Positions 37,633-47,839 of a stretch of DNA of 64,000 bases are shown in pieces; the stretch's first letter is position 1; the number at the start of each line of letters is the position of its first letter. The stretch spans positions 6,472,386-6,536,385 of the forward strand of contig NC_063171.1 of assembly GCF_023159225.1 (NCBI RefSeq), in the 5' to 3' direction. Source of the DNA: Perognathus longimembris pacificus (taxonomy: Eukaryota > Chordata > Mammalia > Rodentia > Heteromyidae). The notes beneath the pieces were generated by a model that was given only the letters and a program-made list of their open reading frames with translations, was not told the origin of the DNA and did no database searches. The translations under genes and the position numbers were made by a program.

Positions 37633-40600
37633 GGGAGAAAAAGAGCCAAAGATAAGGGCTGGGAGAACCACACTGCCTCTCTATTCTGGGCCCAAACAGA
37701 GAGGTATTTGGGAACTGGAGGACCTGCCTGTTAACCCAAACATCTTATATCTATAGGGCTGGACACAAGAAGTTTCCTGTGGGACTGTCTATGGGTAGAG
37801 GCTTCAGGAAGCACACCCACTGAAGATCTTATGTTCTTAATCCCCAATGTAGGCCACAAAGTAATCTCACAGGAGTAGAACTACTGGGATTCTGTTACCT
37901 ACATGAGCACTAGCTGCATATGTACTGCATGTAGGGAGGTACAAGCTATGTGCACACATCACACATGTATGCATGCACATGCTCTTGAGAACAAACCTAT
38001 AGGACCAACTATCAAAAAGACAGAAAGGGGGCTGGGGATATAGCCTAGTGGCAAGAGTGCCTGCCTCGGATACACGAGGCCCTAGGTTCGATTCCCCAGC
38101 ACCACATATACAGAAGCGGCGCTGTGGCTCAAGTGGCAGAGTGCTAGCCTTGAGCGGGAAGAAGCCAGGGACAGTGCTCAGGCCCTGAGTCCAAGGCCCA
38201 GGACTGGCCAAAAAAAAAAAAAGACAGAAAGGCCAGGAGCTAGTGGCTCATGACTAATCCTAGCTACTGAGGAGGCTGAGATCTGAGAATTGTGGTCTGA
38301 AGCCAGCTCAGGCAGGGCAGGAAAGTCCATGAGACTCTTATCTTCAATTAACCACCAGAAAACAGGAAATGGCACTGTGGCTCAAAGTGGCAGAGCATTA
38401 GCCTTGAGTGAAAAAACTCAGGAGCAGTGCCCAGGCCCTGAGTTCAAACCCCACAACAACAACAAGAAGACAGAAAGGATCAGGAAAGCCTGCCCAGTTG
38501 TCTGCTTCCTTCTGCTACTCTAAGGTGTCCTTTCACAAACACACACATCTCTACCTAGCTGCACTCCATGGCATACTGGGCTCTGGACTCTCCCCAGCAT
38601 AGAATTCACCTCCACCCTATAATATGCATTCTTTCCCCTGGTCACCTAGCCTATGGCCTCCTCCACAGATCTACTGCCTTGCACACCTGCCAAACCCCCA
38701 CTTATGGAGCCACTCTTTGACCACAGCACCAAGCACCCAGATCAAAAGCTCCCCAAACTACTGTGTTGGCCCCGTGAGCCCCATCATGTTTGTTAAAGGC
38801 TGGTGGTCTGCTGGCAGCATGAACTCTACATCTGACTGTCTTAGCCAGCTGCTACCTAAGAGCCCTCTCCTGCTTGAGTTTAAAATGGGCAGTGCTCACC
38901 CTGGGTTTTCTAAACTCCATGTCCAGTACTCCAGTATGCAGCCAATGCAGACATATGTAAGTCAACAAGCAAATGGACACTCAAAGAGTGATGAGTACAA
39001 ATACAAGAGGATAATCAAAGCTAATTGGAGGTAGGGATAGAATAGACTTTAAAGTGCTTTAGGTAGGCAGAGCTACTGAAGGGCCTAAACTACGATATTT
39101 GCAAGGTCAGTACAGATGACTCAATGGCCCCCAGGCATGGGGGGGGGCAGGCCAACAGTAGGGCAGACCATGTCTGCTCTCACAGCTTATCCCCCAAATC
39201 CTGGTGATGGAGAGCCCAGGCAGCCCCAATTCTATGCCTTACCCAACTACCAGGTATGACAAGCGAGTGCCTTCACCAAATGCCAACTCCTAGGGTTGCT
39301 AGCTCCTAAGCCAGGCTTTGTGGGCTATGAAAACATTAGAGAGCACATGCACAATGCTGGCATGCCCCAGACTCCTAAATCCTAGTGAGCTCCTACCCTA
39401 CTCTACCTATGACCCTGCTGAACTGCCTTCATCTCTTAAATTCAGACTTTCAGGTCTGTGTCAGTGTAAACCTATCTCCTTTGGATGGTTGAACTATAGA
39501 GAGGCAGAGTCAGGGCACCATGGGAGACACTAGCTGAGCCCTGCTGCTCCAGAGTATATAGACCACTGAAAGCTGTCAGCAACACTCTGCTTACCTGGAA
39601 GCTTTACACACCACACCACCCTTGAAGTGCAGGGAGGGTCCTGTGGGAAGACCCCCATAGGCCCACTTACAGAGGAGTTCTAGTCAGTGGCCAATTGACA
39701 GGGCAATTACGGTCCCATCTCCTGACTTCAGAAATCACATGCAAATCCTGACTTTGTCCTAGTGGTCACCCAACATAACAGTGGAAAGAGCAAATTGGAG
39801 GAAATTTCCTTGAAAAAACTGGAGAAGATCCTCTGGACCTCTATTCTCATTGGCTTTCCCAGTCTCAAATGCTAACTGCCTGCCCTAAACCACACAACTA
39901 TAAGGAGCCAATGCACAATTTCCACAGGAGCACCAGGAAGGAACACTGATGAAGTTTTCCCTGATCTGAACTTCCCATACAGTCCTCTTCCCCTTAGGGT
40001 CTGCCCTAGGATTGTAGCCCAGCCACAATCCTCATAGCTCCCTCCTAAGTTTCAGGATACCAAAAGAGGGATGAAACTGGGAAGGAGATTTCAATTTCCC
40101 CACCATTCCCCTTCTAAGACACAAGCAGTTCGGGGCATGTGGGTATGACATATCCCTCCTTTCCTCTCCAGGACTTTACTAAAAAGGAAAGTATCAATGA
40201 GTGCCACCATCTTTTCATTCTCATTCCCCTACCTGAGTAGGACATACTATTGCTTCTCAAGGAAGCCAAGATGGAAGGACATCAGCCAACTGTCTGCCAG
40301 CTACCACACTCTGCTGGTGCTACCTGGCTTAATTTATCCCCTTCTATTAAGAGGAAGGAATAGGCTTCAAAGTGGGCCCTAAAAGCAACCTACAGTCAAA
40401 GGCAAAGCCAACATGAGGAAAAAAAAGGGCCTATGGACAACAGAGTGTAAGGACCCAAGACATCATGAAATTGGCTAGCTATTCTTTCATGGAGGGGAAA
40501 CTGAGGCCCAGTACACTCAAGGGTAGGAATGGATAGAAAAGGTGGAAACTAAGGCAACTGATACAGACAGGATCAAGGAGGAATGAGGTTGAAACCTAGG

Positions 40601-41583
40601 CCAAGCACATGAGAGTCAAAAAGGACCCAAAGCAACTACAAAGTCTCTTCTTCCTACATCTGCTTCCTCAGGACTCTCTCTCCCTTTCCTTCCTCATTGC
40701 CTTATGTCACTCTCCTCCCATTTCCCCCTTCCACTGCTTCCTCAAATCACTTCAACATGTTTCCTGGCTATGCTGCATGTGCCAAACAGAGGTAAAAGTT
40801 TGGGTGTGGCTGAAGAGAAATATACTGCCTCTTCCAAATTTACAACTTCAGGAAACTGTTGATTTTCCTTTTTCCAAAAACCCAGCACTGGGGCCAGGGC
40901 AGTCCCTGAGCCTCAATGAAAGCCAGGTATACTACTACATAGTTTGGCAGGCAGGTGTACCGTGAGAAGACAAGGAACTATGACTGCAGGAAATCCTGCT
41001 TATCAGTAGCTGAAACAAGAAAACACAGTGGTAGATTCTATCCTAATTCACTTTTCTGCAGATTCCATCTAAATCAATTTTTCTGGGGGCTGAGGAAGAA
41101 AATTTTTCTGTGTACCTCATTAAGTTATGGTCTGCAAGTCTAAGTGCCAGATAACTCCAGAAAAGCCCTGGCAGGGCTGCCTAGAAAACCTCAGGAGACC
41201 TCAGCAAATAAACTTGAAGGACACCTATAAAGCAAATTACCAGGCCAGGTGCCAGTGGCTCATGTCTATAATCATAACTATTCAAGAGGCTGAGATCTGA
41301 GAATTAGGGTTCAAAACCAGCCTGGACAGACAAATCCAAGACTCACCTCCGGTCAACCAGCAAAAACCTGGAAGTCGCCAGACACTGGTGTCATATGCTT
41401 GTAATCCTAGTGATTCAGGATGCTGAGATCTGAGGATCAAGTTTCAAAGCCAGTCTAGATAGGAAAGTCTCTGGGACTCTTATCCAATTAACCACCAAAA
41501 AGCCTGACATGGAGCTGTGATTCAAATGGTAGAGTACTAGGCTTGAGCAAAAAATCGGAGTTCAAGCCCCAGGGTGACACATT

Positions 41584-41630
<47 letters not shown>

Positions 41631-42934
41631 AGCTTTGGTCCTCTCCCAGAGTAACCACTACCTTGATTCTCTCCTCTCAAAACAGTACCCTTGTAACAGG
41701 TATTTAGATGAAACAAAACATACACACACAAAAATAACACGGACTCCTGATTCCTTGGGTCCATGAATTAATTAAAATCAAGACAAAGGCTTGGCCTCCC
41801 TGTCTTCATTTTGCATTTGTCCCCTTTACTTGGTTAGTAACCTTTACAATGAGAACTCAGATAATATTCTCTGATCAGGATTGCTTAATTATGCATACTC
41901 TCTTCCAGCCAATTCTTCCTCTATTTAAACCCAAAGTTCATTTTTGTACCCTGAAGATGGAACTTTGACTATCCCTGCAGCTAGCCAATATAGTGTATCT
42001 GCTCTCTTTTTGGGGGGCAAGTCACTGGATCTGAGATGCTAAAAACCCCGAAAATGATCTGCTGGCCTAGAATACACTTGGCAAGCCAGAGCCAGGACTA
42101 CATACTTTGGTTGGTAAACCACTTGCAGTTTGCTGAACTGGACTAGAAAGGCAGAGAAAAGAAGGGTTCCAAGCAGCTGTCAAAAGGAAAGTTTCACACA
42201 GCTGCCAGAATCACATTTCGGGGTCCTTTCTTTCCAGCTCACAATAGCACCGGCAGTTTTCTGTTTTGTTGGTTTTTAACCAAATTTAGTGTAGTTTATT
42301 AAGATGAGTGGCTTGGCCTGACAAGTTGGAACGCTGTAGTTAGAACTCTGACCTAGAACTCCGGTTACAACACGTGGCTTTCACCATAGCCACATCCTTT
42401 GGTCACGAGGACTGCGCGATGAGGCAGCGCAGATTTATGTGGCCTGAGAGAAAAGGCTGAGACGAAAATACGACGTGCAGAAAATAGGAGGGCACTCTAT
42501 TCGATTCCCCAGTATCTCAGCTGTAAGGGCTGTGGGGCAAGGCCAGGAGCCTCGGACCAGACGGCAGAGCCTGCCCCAAGCCTAGGTTAGCAGGATGGAC
42601 ATGGAAGAGGCCACGTTGAGCAGTGAACTGGGAAAGACACCGGGCCTTCTTGCGAGCTAGGTAAGCCGCTCGGGAGCCGCCGTGTGGCCCTCGGAGGCAG
42701 AGCACCCGCGCGGGCTCGGGCTATTTGGGTCGGCGGGGAGCTGGCATTCCATAAACTCCCCCTTTAAATGACACGTGCTATCCACGCAACATCGCGAAGC
42801 GCAAAAACGTGCGCCTCGACCGGGCCCCGGTGACCTAGGGCACCCCATCGCTAGCAGCACGCAACGCACTCACCGTCCGGAGCGGTGCGACCCAGGACTG
42901 TGGCTGCCAGCCCGACCAGCGGGCGCCGCAGCAT
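31880..42934 (-). CDS. GUK1: GUK1, guanylate kinase (8 coding exons)
   Basis: Catalyses ATP + (d)GMP to ADP + (d)GDP, in GTP recycling and activation of nucleoside drugs. Coding exons: 42934-42874 (alternative leader), 36413-36300 (ATG of the main form at 36411), 35954-35913, 35336-35240, 34654-34516, 34445-34361, 32227-32142 and 31915-31880 (stop TGA 31880-31882). All junctions are GT/AG and phases chain correctly. From ATG 36411 the protein is 198 aa, the human length. The P-loop GPSGAGKS is at residues 11-18 and the guanylate-kinase GMP-binding signature ([19 protein letters not shown]) at 38-56. The C-terminus ends GTGHA, one residue different in register from the human end as I recall it. 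GUK1 runs head to head with MRPL55 across about 7.5 kb of repeats. Intron 1 (36414-42873) is long; two near-identical SINEs bracket exons 2-6. Confidence 0.96.
32523..32962 (-). mobile_element. 5'-truncated L1-like insertion splitting an ID-like SINE (GUK1 intron 7 downstream side)
   Basis: Starts with a poly-T run (the 3' tail of a minus-strand retroposon) and is flanked by a 14-bp target duplication AGAG(C/A)ACCTGTCTT at 32509-32522 and 32963-32976. The left and right flanks (32485-32522 and 32977-33020) join into one ID-like SINE. It lies in the intron between GUK1 exons 6 and 7 (32228-34360). Confidence 0.75.
33048..33635 (+). mobile_element. Cluster of three B1-type SINEs (GUK1 intron)
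   Basis: 33048-33290 is a full composite, 33298-33420 a truncated copy, and 33422-33635 a diverged B1. Together with the L1 and the two ID-like dimers they make about 1.5 kb of stacked retroposons between GUK1 exons 6 and 7. Confidence 0.7.
33647..34034 (+). mobile_element. Two adjacent dimeric ID-like SINEs sharing one target site
   Basis: The first copy is 33647-33843 and the second about 33858-34034. AAAACAACCAATG occurs before, between and after them (ends 33646, 33857 and 34047). The first copy belongs to a subfamily with GCCTCGGATACACGAGG; the second lacks part of the left monomer. They lie in the GUK1 intron between exons 6 and 7. Confidence 0.85.
37571..37630. repeat. (CG)n(CA)n alternating purine-pyrimidine tract
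   Basis: A (GC)n stretch passes into (CA)n with no break in alternation for about 60 bp. It lies in GUK1 intron 1, and such tracts are prone to left-handed Z-DNA. Confidence 0.9.
38029..38217 (+). mobile_element. Dimeric ID-like SINE, young subfamily
   Basis: Nearly identical in its left monomer to the copy at 33647. It has a short deletion at the monomer junction and is flanked by a perfect 15-bp duplication AAAAAGACAGAAAGG (38014-38028 and 38218-38232). It lies in GUK1 intron 1. Confidence 0.9.
38233..38472 (+). mobile_element. B1-composite SINE (GUK1 intron 1)
   Basis: GGCCAGGAGCTAGTGGCTCA start, right module ending GAGTTCAAACCCC, then a (CAA)n tail. It directly abuts the ID-like dimer at 38029-38217. 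Confidence 0.75.
41250..41577 (+). mobile_element. Two B1-type SINEs in tandem, ending in (CA)n
   Basis: A partial B1 (41250-41384) followed by a composite (41384-41577); a CA microsatellite follows immediately. Confidence 0.65.
41581..41625. repeat. (CA)n microsatellite, ~22 units
   Basis: Uninterrupted CA dinucleotides attached to the 3' end of a SINE. Confidence 0.97.
41738..42120 (+). repeat. LTR-like repeat, copy B (GUK1 intron 1)
   Basis: Second copy of the family at 1425-2020, colinear through GTCCATGAATTAATTAAAA, TTAATTATGCATAC, CTCTATTTAAACCCAAAG and GCTGGCCTAGAA. It is shorter because of internal deletion. Confidence 0.5.
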
Positions 42935-43440
42935 CCGGCGCCGCAGCGGCCCAGTGTCCGCTCGCAGGTCTACGTCATAGCAGTTTGCCGACTTGCGTAG
43001 ACCTTCCGGAATTACGCCATACAGCTGCGCCACCCTACGTACGCCTACCCGGATGTACGTCCCCACGCTTCTCGAGTCCACCACCTCAGAGCAAACTCTC
43101 TCAACAAGCTCCTCCTACGCCAGGTTCAACCGGCTTTGTCCTACCGGGAATCCTGGAAGTGACGCACAGCCCCGCCTCCACCTACAAAGGCCTTGCAGCT
43201 CAGTCCCGACCCTCCGGGAAATACGCTCTCAAAGCTCCTCGCAGACCCCGCCTACCGGGCAGATAAGTTCTGCGGCCTCCCCGCCCCTGCCCTCTTTATT
43301 TCTGCACGTCGTCTTTCTGTCTCCGCTCTTTTCTAGCTTTCGTCATAAATATGCGCCGGCCTCTGCACCCTAGCCTAGACCTTCCTCTGCCGGTGAGCAC
43401 CCGAGTGCTGCCCTATCCCACTCTTACGTCACGTCTCCAG
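42380..43440 (-). promoter_or_regulatory. GUK1 CpG-island promoter
   Basis: GC-rich, CpG-dense DNA spanning the first coding exon and several hundred bases upstream. It contains an ETS-type CTTCCGG near 43003-43009, a CRE-like TACGTCA near 42971-42977, and TTACGTCA at 43424-43431. No TATA box was seen. The transcription start was not located. Confidence 0.55.
42874..42934 (-). CDS. GUK1: GUK1 distal first coding exon, mitochondrial-type leader
   Basis: The exon starts with ATG at 42934, encodes [20 protein letters not shown] plus one base, and ends at a consensus donor (GTGAGT). Splicing to the acceptor at 36414 adds a Val codon and runs in frame into the usual start Met, giving a 219-aa protein. 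The leader has four Arg, many Ala/Leu, and no acid until residue 20, as expected for mitochondrial import. A human GUK1 isoform with a closely similar leader is known to me. The frame stays open upstream to another ATG at 43084, which would add 50 residues; I judge this 5'UTR read-through. The alternative is that the exon is mainly leader for the cytosolic form. Confidence 0.75.
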
Positions 43441-43929
43441 CTGGTCCACTCTCCCTCTCCCAATGCCCTTGCCAAAGAACTACACCGCAGCGCGGGTGTA
43501 TGTATGGAGTGGACTTTTAATTGTTAACAAATCGGGCAGCTTCTTGATGGTAGAAAAGTTACCCCTCTGGCAACAGCGGAACAGTGGACTGAAATGCTAA
43601 TGACCATGTTGTAGGTTAGGGGTCAGGCTAGAACTCCCAGCTCTAAAAGTACAAGTACATCTGGAACAAAGACCTCCACATTCGTTTTCTTTGCTTCCAC
43701 CACCTGCACATCAAGGAGTGCTCCTCTTACTCCGTCTTTGCTAAATTCTTATTAAACTTCCACTTTGTAAGGTTGTTTTTGTTTTTTTGTAACTCCTCTT
43801 CAAAATGTGTTTGTAGTGTGGAAATTGGGAGCTGTGTCAAGGATTTCCAGTATTTCCGGTATCCTTCCTTGAGCAACAGAATGGGTTGAGAATTTGGGAC
43901 TGTTGTGAATGATAGTATTTGCATTGTGA

Positions 43930-44150
43930 AAAGGACATAAATCTTGGGGGGCCAGGGATGAGATACTATGGTTGGATGTGGTTTGTATCCGGGAGGCCCA
44001 TGTGACAAAGCTTGGTCCCCAGTGTCCTGATGCTGAGGTGGTGGTGTTCCTGGACAGGAAGTTTCAATTTTGGGGATGGAATCCCAACAAATTAGGTCAG
44101 GCCTCTAGCCCCATAAGTGAAATGGAAATGTAATGGAGGGAAGGAGATTT
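43930..44150 (+). repeat. MaLR-type LTR fragment (5' part)
   Basis: Matches remembered ERVL-MaLR LTR wording (CATGTGACAAAGCTTGGTCCCC and following). It probably belongs with the fragment at 45100-45735, the pair being separated by later insertions. Confidence 0.45.
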
Positions 44151-44224
44151 TCAGTATAATCCTACTGGGAAGACAGAGAATAAGCATCTCAGCTCAACTT
44201 TGGGGTACTGACATAAACTATAGC

Positions 44225-44350
44225 TTTTTGGGGGGTAAATTGTGGGGCTTGAACTCAGGGCCTGGGCGCTGACCCTAAGCTTTTTGCTCAATGCTAGTGC
44301 TCTACCACTTTGAGCCACAGCTCCACTTCTAGTTTTCTGGTGGTTAGTGA
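44225..44350 (-). mobile_element. Right-monomer SINE fragment, minus strand
   Basis: GGGGCTTGAACTCAGGGCCT to TTTTCTGGTGGTTAG corresponds to the shared right module only. Confidence 0.6.
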
Positions 44351-44426
44351 TTAATATGTTTATGGAGAGTAGAGCAGGAATCTGACCCAAAATAAAGTAG
44401 GCACAGAAAGAAGGCAGAGATGCCAA

Positions 44427-45093
44427 TGTAATATGGAGGTCAGATCTGGCCAGGGAAATAGGGCAGAAGCTGACTCCATCTCCTCTATCTCCCCAGCCCC
44501 CTCTGCTCAGAGGCCCTGGAAGACTCTCTCTCCCGGTAAACAATAGTGCCCCACGCCCCCTGAATCTGCACACCAATTTTTGGTGGGCGTGCCTAGATTC
44601 CTATAGGAAGGGAAGTCCCATCCCCAGGTAATGGGAGTTCCTGAACCCCAAGAGACAGGGGTGGCACATAGCCTATAGGTTACTGAGCCTGTCTGTCAAG
44701 TGCTTGGAACTGGGAGTTTCCTGTGACCCTGCCCCCTGACCTGACCCTATTTAGAGGCAGGCCAGCTTAGGTGCCATTACACCATGCTGCATGTTCGAGA
44801 CTTGCGTCTCTCATCCCCATGGCGTCCCAATTCAGCTCTGTTGGAAATCCTACGGAAGTAAGTCTCTGTGCGTCTCTCATCCCCATGGCGTCCCAATTCA
44901 GCTCTGTTGGAAATCCTACAGAAGTAAGTCTCTGTGCCACTGTCCTGTTATATGTTTTTCTGAAACCTGGGACCGGTCCTTCCGGAACTTCCCCAATAAA
45001 TTCATCTTTTTACTTGAGACTGTCTGGACTCTTGAGACTGGTGGACTCTTGGAGGGATGGGGGATCTCCTTCTCCCCCTCAGACACCATTACA
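44427..45093 (+). mobile_element. LTR-like element with internal 66-bp tandem duplication
   Basis: Candidate ends TGTAAT (44427) and ATTACA (45093) form an inverted repeat, but I found no matching target duplication, so the borders are tentative. A TATTTAGAGG TATA-like box lies near 44748, and AATAAA at 44995-45000 is followed by a U5-like tail, giving U3-R-U5 order on the plus strand. The region between TATA and AATAAA contains the tandem duplication listed separately. Confidence 0.55.
44804..44935 (+). repeat. Perfect-register 66-bp tandem duplication
   Basis: Units 44804-44869 and 44870-44935 differ by a single G/A substitution. Each begins GCGTCTCTCATCC and ends in GAAGTAAGTCTCTGT, so a splice-donor-like GAA|GTAAGT is duplicated too. 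The near-identity implies a recent duplication compared with the divergence of the surrounding element. Confidence 0.95.
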
Positions 45094-45099
45094 CTAGGC

Positions 45100-45735
45100 C
45101 TTATCTTGTTTTTAGTTATCCGTGGCTTGAGTTATGGGTCAGTACTTTTAAGTCCTTGGGAGGCCTTTAAGAGGTGGGGTCTGAGCCAGGAACCTGTGGC
45201 TCACACCTATAATTCTAGCTACTCAGGAGGCTGAGATCTAAGATCACAGTTCAAAGCCAGCCAGGGAAAGAAAGCCCATGAGACTCTTACCTACAATTAA
45301 CTATGAAAAGAGCCAGAAGTGGCACTGTGCTTGGAGTAGTTGAATGCTAGCTAGCCTTGAGCAAAGAAGTTCAGGGACAATGCCCCTGATTTCAAGCTTC
45401 AGAACTAGCACCAAGGGGGGTGGGGGTGGGGAAGAGGCTACAACATGATTAGGTCACTGAAGGCATTGACTTGAGAAAGAATTGATGTTAACCTACTGCA
45501 ATGGGATAATTTTCCCAGTAGCATTCTTTTCTACTTTTGTTACATGAACTCTTCTGCAAGAGCTCCTGTCACCGGGAGACCACCTTCCATGAGACCCTCA
45601 CCAGAGTCAAGCTAATACTGACCCCACTCTCAACTAGCTCTCAACTCTTCAGAACTATAAGCTAAGTAAACCTCTTAGCCCCCAGCCATTGGTCTTTTGC
45701 CATAGCAAATCAAATAAAGAGATAGTCCAGAGTTC
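45100..45735 (+). repeat. MaLR-type LTR fragment (3' part) interrupted by a B1-module SINE
   Basis: CCTTTAAGAGGTGGGG before, and AGAACTATAAGCTAAGTAAACCTC after, the SINE at 45185-45420 look like the middle and end of a MaLR LTR. A terminal AATAAA is at about 45713. Confidence 0.45.
45185..45420 (+). mobile_element. B1-composite SINE
   Basis: Inserted in the MaLR fragment described at 45100-45735; ends before a G-rich stretch. Confidence 0.7.
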
Positions 45736-46849
45736 TTCAGTTGTTGAACCAGAAGCCACTAGTTTTCTAGTTTTGCCTTTCAACTTCTAGTGTTTGGTTC
45801 TATAGGACTTTGGAAATGGTGCTGGGGTCATCTTTTGGAGGTTTCTCCAGCTGGGCATGGCAGTCTCTAGGGAGATCTCTGAGGGCAGTATTCTTTGCAA
45901 TGCCATCTGTCATGTTTCCTCCAGCATGGAGTCTGTTTTTCATCTCGTCCAGAAATTAATGATGATCAGACAGCAGGCAGCTGTGTTACATCTAGCACAT
46001 CTTTTACACACATGCCATTATCTCATCATCTGCTTAAGGAGTGAGGAAACCCCATGATTTGCACAGTCTACTCCATATGTTTACCTTCTGTTTGTATGGA
46101 TGTTACCAGTTTCCTAGCAAGGTACTACAGTGAAGGCAAACAGTTCATTTGCTGGACTGAAGTAGCTGAAGGCAAGGGGCTATTTCCACACACAAACACA
46201 CAAGAAAGTGCATAACTTACACAGTACTTACCAGCACTGTCTTCCCACTATTTACCATCTGTGAACCAGTACCACTCACACTGGCCAACAAAACTTCCCT
46301 GTATATCTTTGAGTTGTCAAAGGATAGTATGTGAAGATAATCATGTGGTCTTCTGACCCAGGGAAGAGGACAGAGGGTAGCAGGACTGTACTTGTTATAC
46401 TGACTCTCCTGCCCAGGCTGGCTTTGAACTACAGTCCTCAGATCTCAGCCTCCTGAGTAGACAGGTTAATTGTGAGGAGTTCAGGTGATAACCAAAACAG
46501 TTGGTGCAGAACTTTTCTCCTTTTTGTTAATTTGTAGGCTAGGAGTTGGTGTTTTTCATCAAAAGCAGTTTAAATATGTTTGACTACCTGTGACCATGAC
46601 ACCGTGTGGCATGACATTTTCTTAATATTGGCATGCTTCTGGTGATAGTCTTTATTCTCATTAATCCATTTGGGGACTCTGATTTGGAGATACTTTCATA
46701 AAACTGTTGCAAGCACCCACAGGGATTCATACAAGCTCAACCTTGCCCACTGTTGGTAATTTTGTTTTTGAAGGGTATTTTAAAAGAATCATGTCTGTGG
46801 CCACTATGGCAACCACCTCCAGTTCTACTGACCTTCAGCCAAGGAGGAG
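45736..46849. other. Spacer DNA, nothing recognised
   Basis: Contains a short reverse B1 fragment at about 46410-46465 and otherwise unassigned AT-rich sequence between the MaLR fragment and the H3.3 pseudogene. Confidence 0.4.
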
Positions 46850-47430
46850 GATAAGCAAGAAAGTCTCAGTACTATGGCAGGATTAAAGCAAACTGCCCAC
46901 AAAGCACAGGTGGTAAAACATGCATTTAACAATGGCTGCAAAAGCTGCTCACAAGATTGTGCCCTCTACAAGGATGAAAAGGCTGCACTGTTAAAAACCT
47001 GGCTGATACTGTGTTACTCCATGAAATTAAATGTACTCAGAAGAGTCTACTGAACTTTTCATTTGCAAACTCCACTTTCAGGGTCTAGTGTTAGAAATTG
47101 TTTAGGACTTCAAAAACATGTCTTTTGCTTCCAGAGTGCTGCCACCTGTTTAGACTTTTTGAAGACACCAACCTGTGTACTATCCAAGCTAAATGTGTAA
47201 AAGTATATGCATAGCAATATATAACTAAGAGATATACATATAGACCTGTTTAAGAACCCACTATGATGGAAACATTTTGTTCTCCACATGTTTTTTCTCT
47301 TTTTACTGTTATCAGTAGTTCTGAATGCTAGGTATTTTTTTTAATCCATGATGTCAAAAGATAGGTAGTTATGTTTGTGAGTAGAAAAATAAAGAGCACA
47401 AATCAGATATTGGCAGCTTTTCCATGGATG
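46850..47430 (+). pseudogene. H3-3A (pseudogene): Processed pseudogene of histone H3.3 (H3-3A)
   Basis: From ATG at 46874 the DNA follows the H3.3 coding sequence: an AAGCAAACTGCCC match to codons 5-8, then matches to the KAARKSAPS region, STELLIRKLPFQRLV, and FEDTNLCAIHAK near 47155-47195. It ends with a TAA at 47251-47253. Only 380 bp correspond to the 411-bp frame, because of small and larger deletions, and frameshifts appear from about codon 11. Homology continues into the H3-3A 3'UTR (CACTATGATGG and onward to about 47425), and no intron is present, so it arose by retroposition of an mRNA. The 3' end is lost before any poly-A tail. It cannot encode a histone. Confidence 0.85.
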
Positions 47431-47684
47431 GACAAGGCTAAGATGAGGCCCAGGCCTCTATAATGGGAATCCTATCCAGGTCTCCTTACCTGATGAGGCC
47501 ATCCCAATGGGGGAACAAAGGTGAGACACTAATATTAGATCAAGGAAGTGTCAAGATAAATTATTATCACAGGTCCACTCATGCAGCACTTCTCTCCCTG
47601 GCAGTTCTTCATAAGAAGCAATAAGATCCATGAGTTGCAACAAAAGGCTAACAAGGACTCTTCTGAATTTTTGTTGTTGCTGGT

Positions 47685-47790
47685 GATGGTGGTGGTCATG
47701 GGCCTTGAGCTCTGGGCCTGGTTGTTGTCCCTGAGCCCTTCAGCTCAGGGCTAGCCCTCTACCACTTGGAGCCATAGCACCACTCCTTCT
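47685..47790 (-). mobile_element. Right-monomer SINE fragment, minus strand
   Basis: GGGCCTTGAGCTCTGGGCCT to TACCACTTGGAGCCATAGC. Confidence 0.55.
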
Positions 47791-47839
47791 GAATTTTAGA
47801 ATGGATTTATCAGGCTCATAGGAAATAAAGACGGACACA

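Larger units (their letters stand above)
36414..42873 (-). other. GUK1: GUK1 intron 1
   Basis: Holds SINEs at 38029-38472 and 41250-41577, the Z-DNA-prone tract, and LTR-like copy B. About 38500-41240 appears unique; no exon was recognised, though alternative GUK1 leader exons could hide here. Confidence 0.7.

Noticed and set aside
42775..43266. Plus-strand 163-codon frame over the GUK1 CpG island
   Set aside because: Antisense shadow of a CpG island with no family features.
45857..46057. 66-codon frame starting MAVSREISEG
   Set aside because: No homology recognised, no splice or polyadenylation context; treated as chance.
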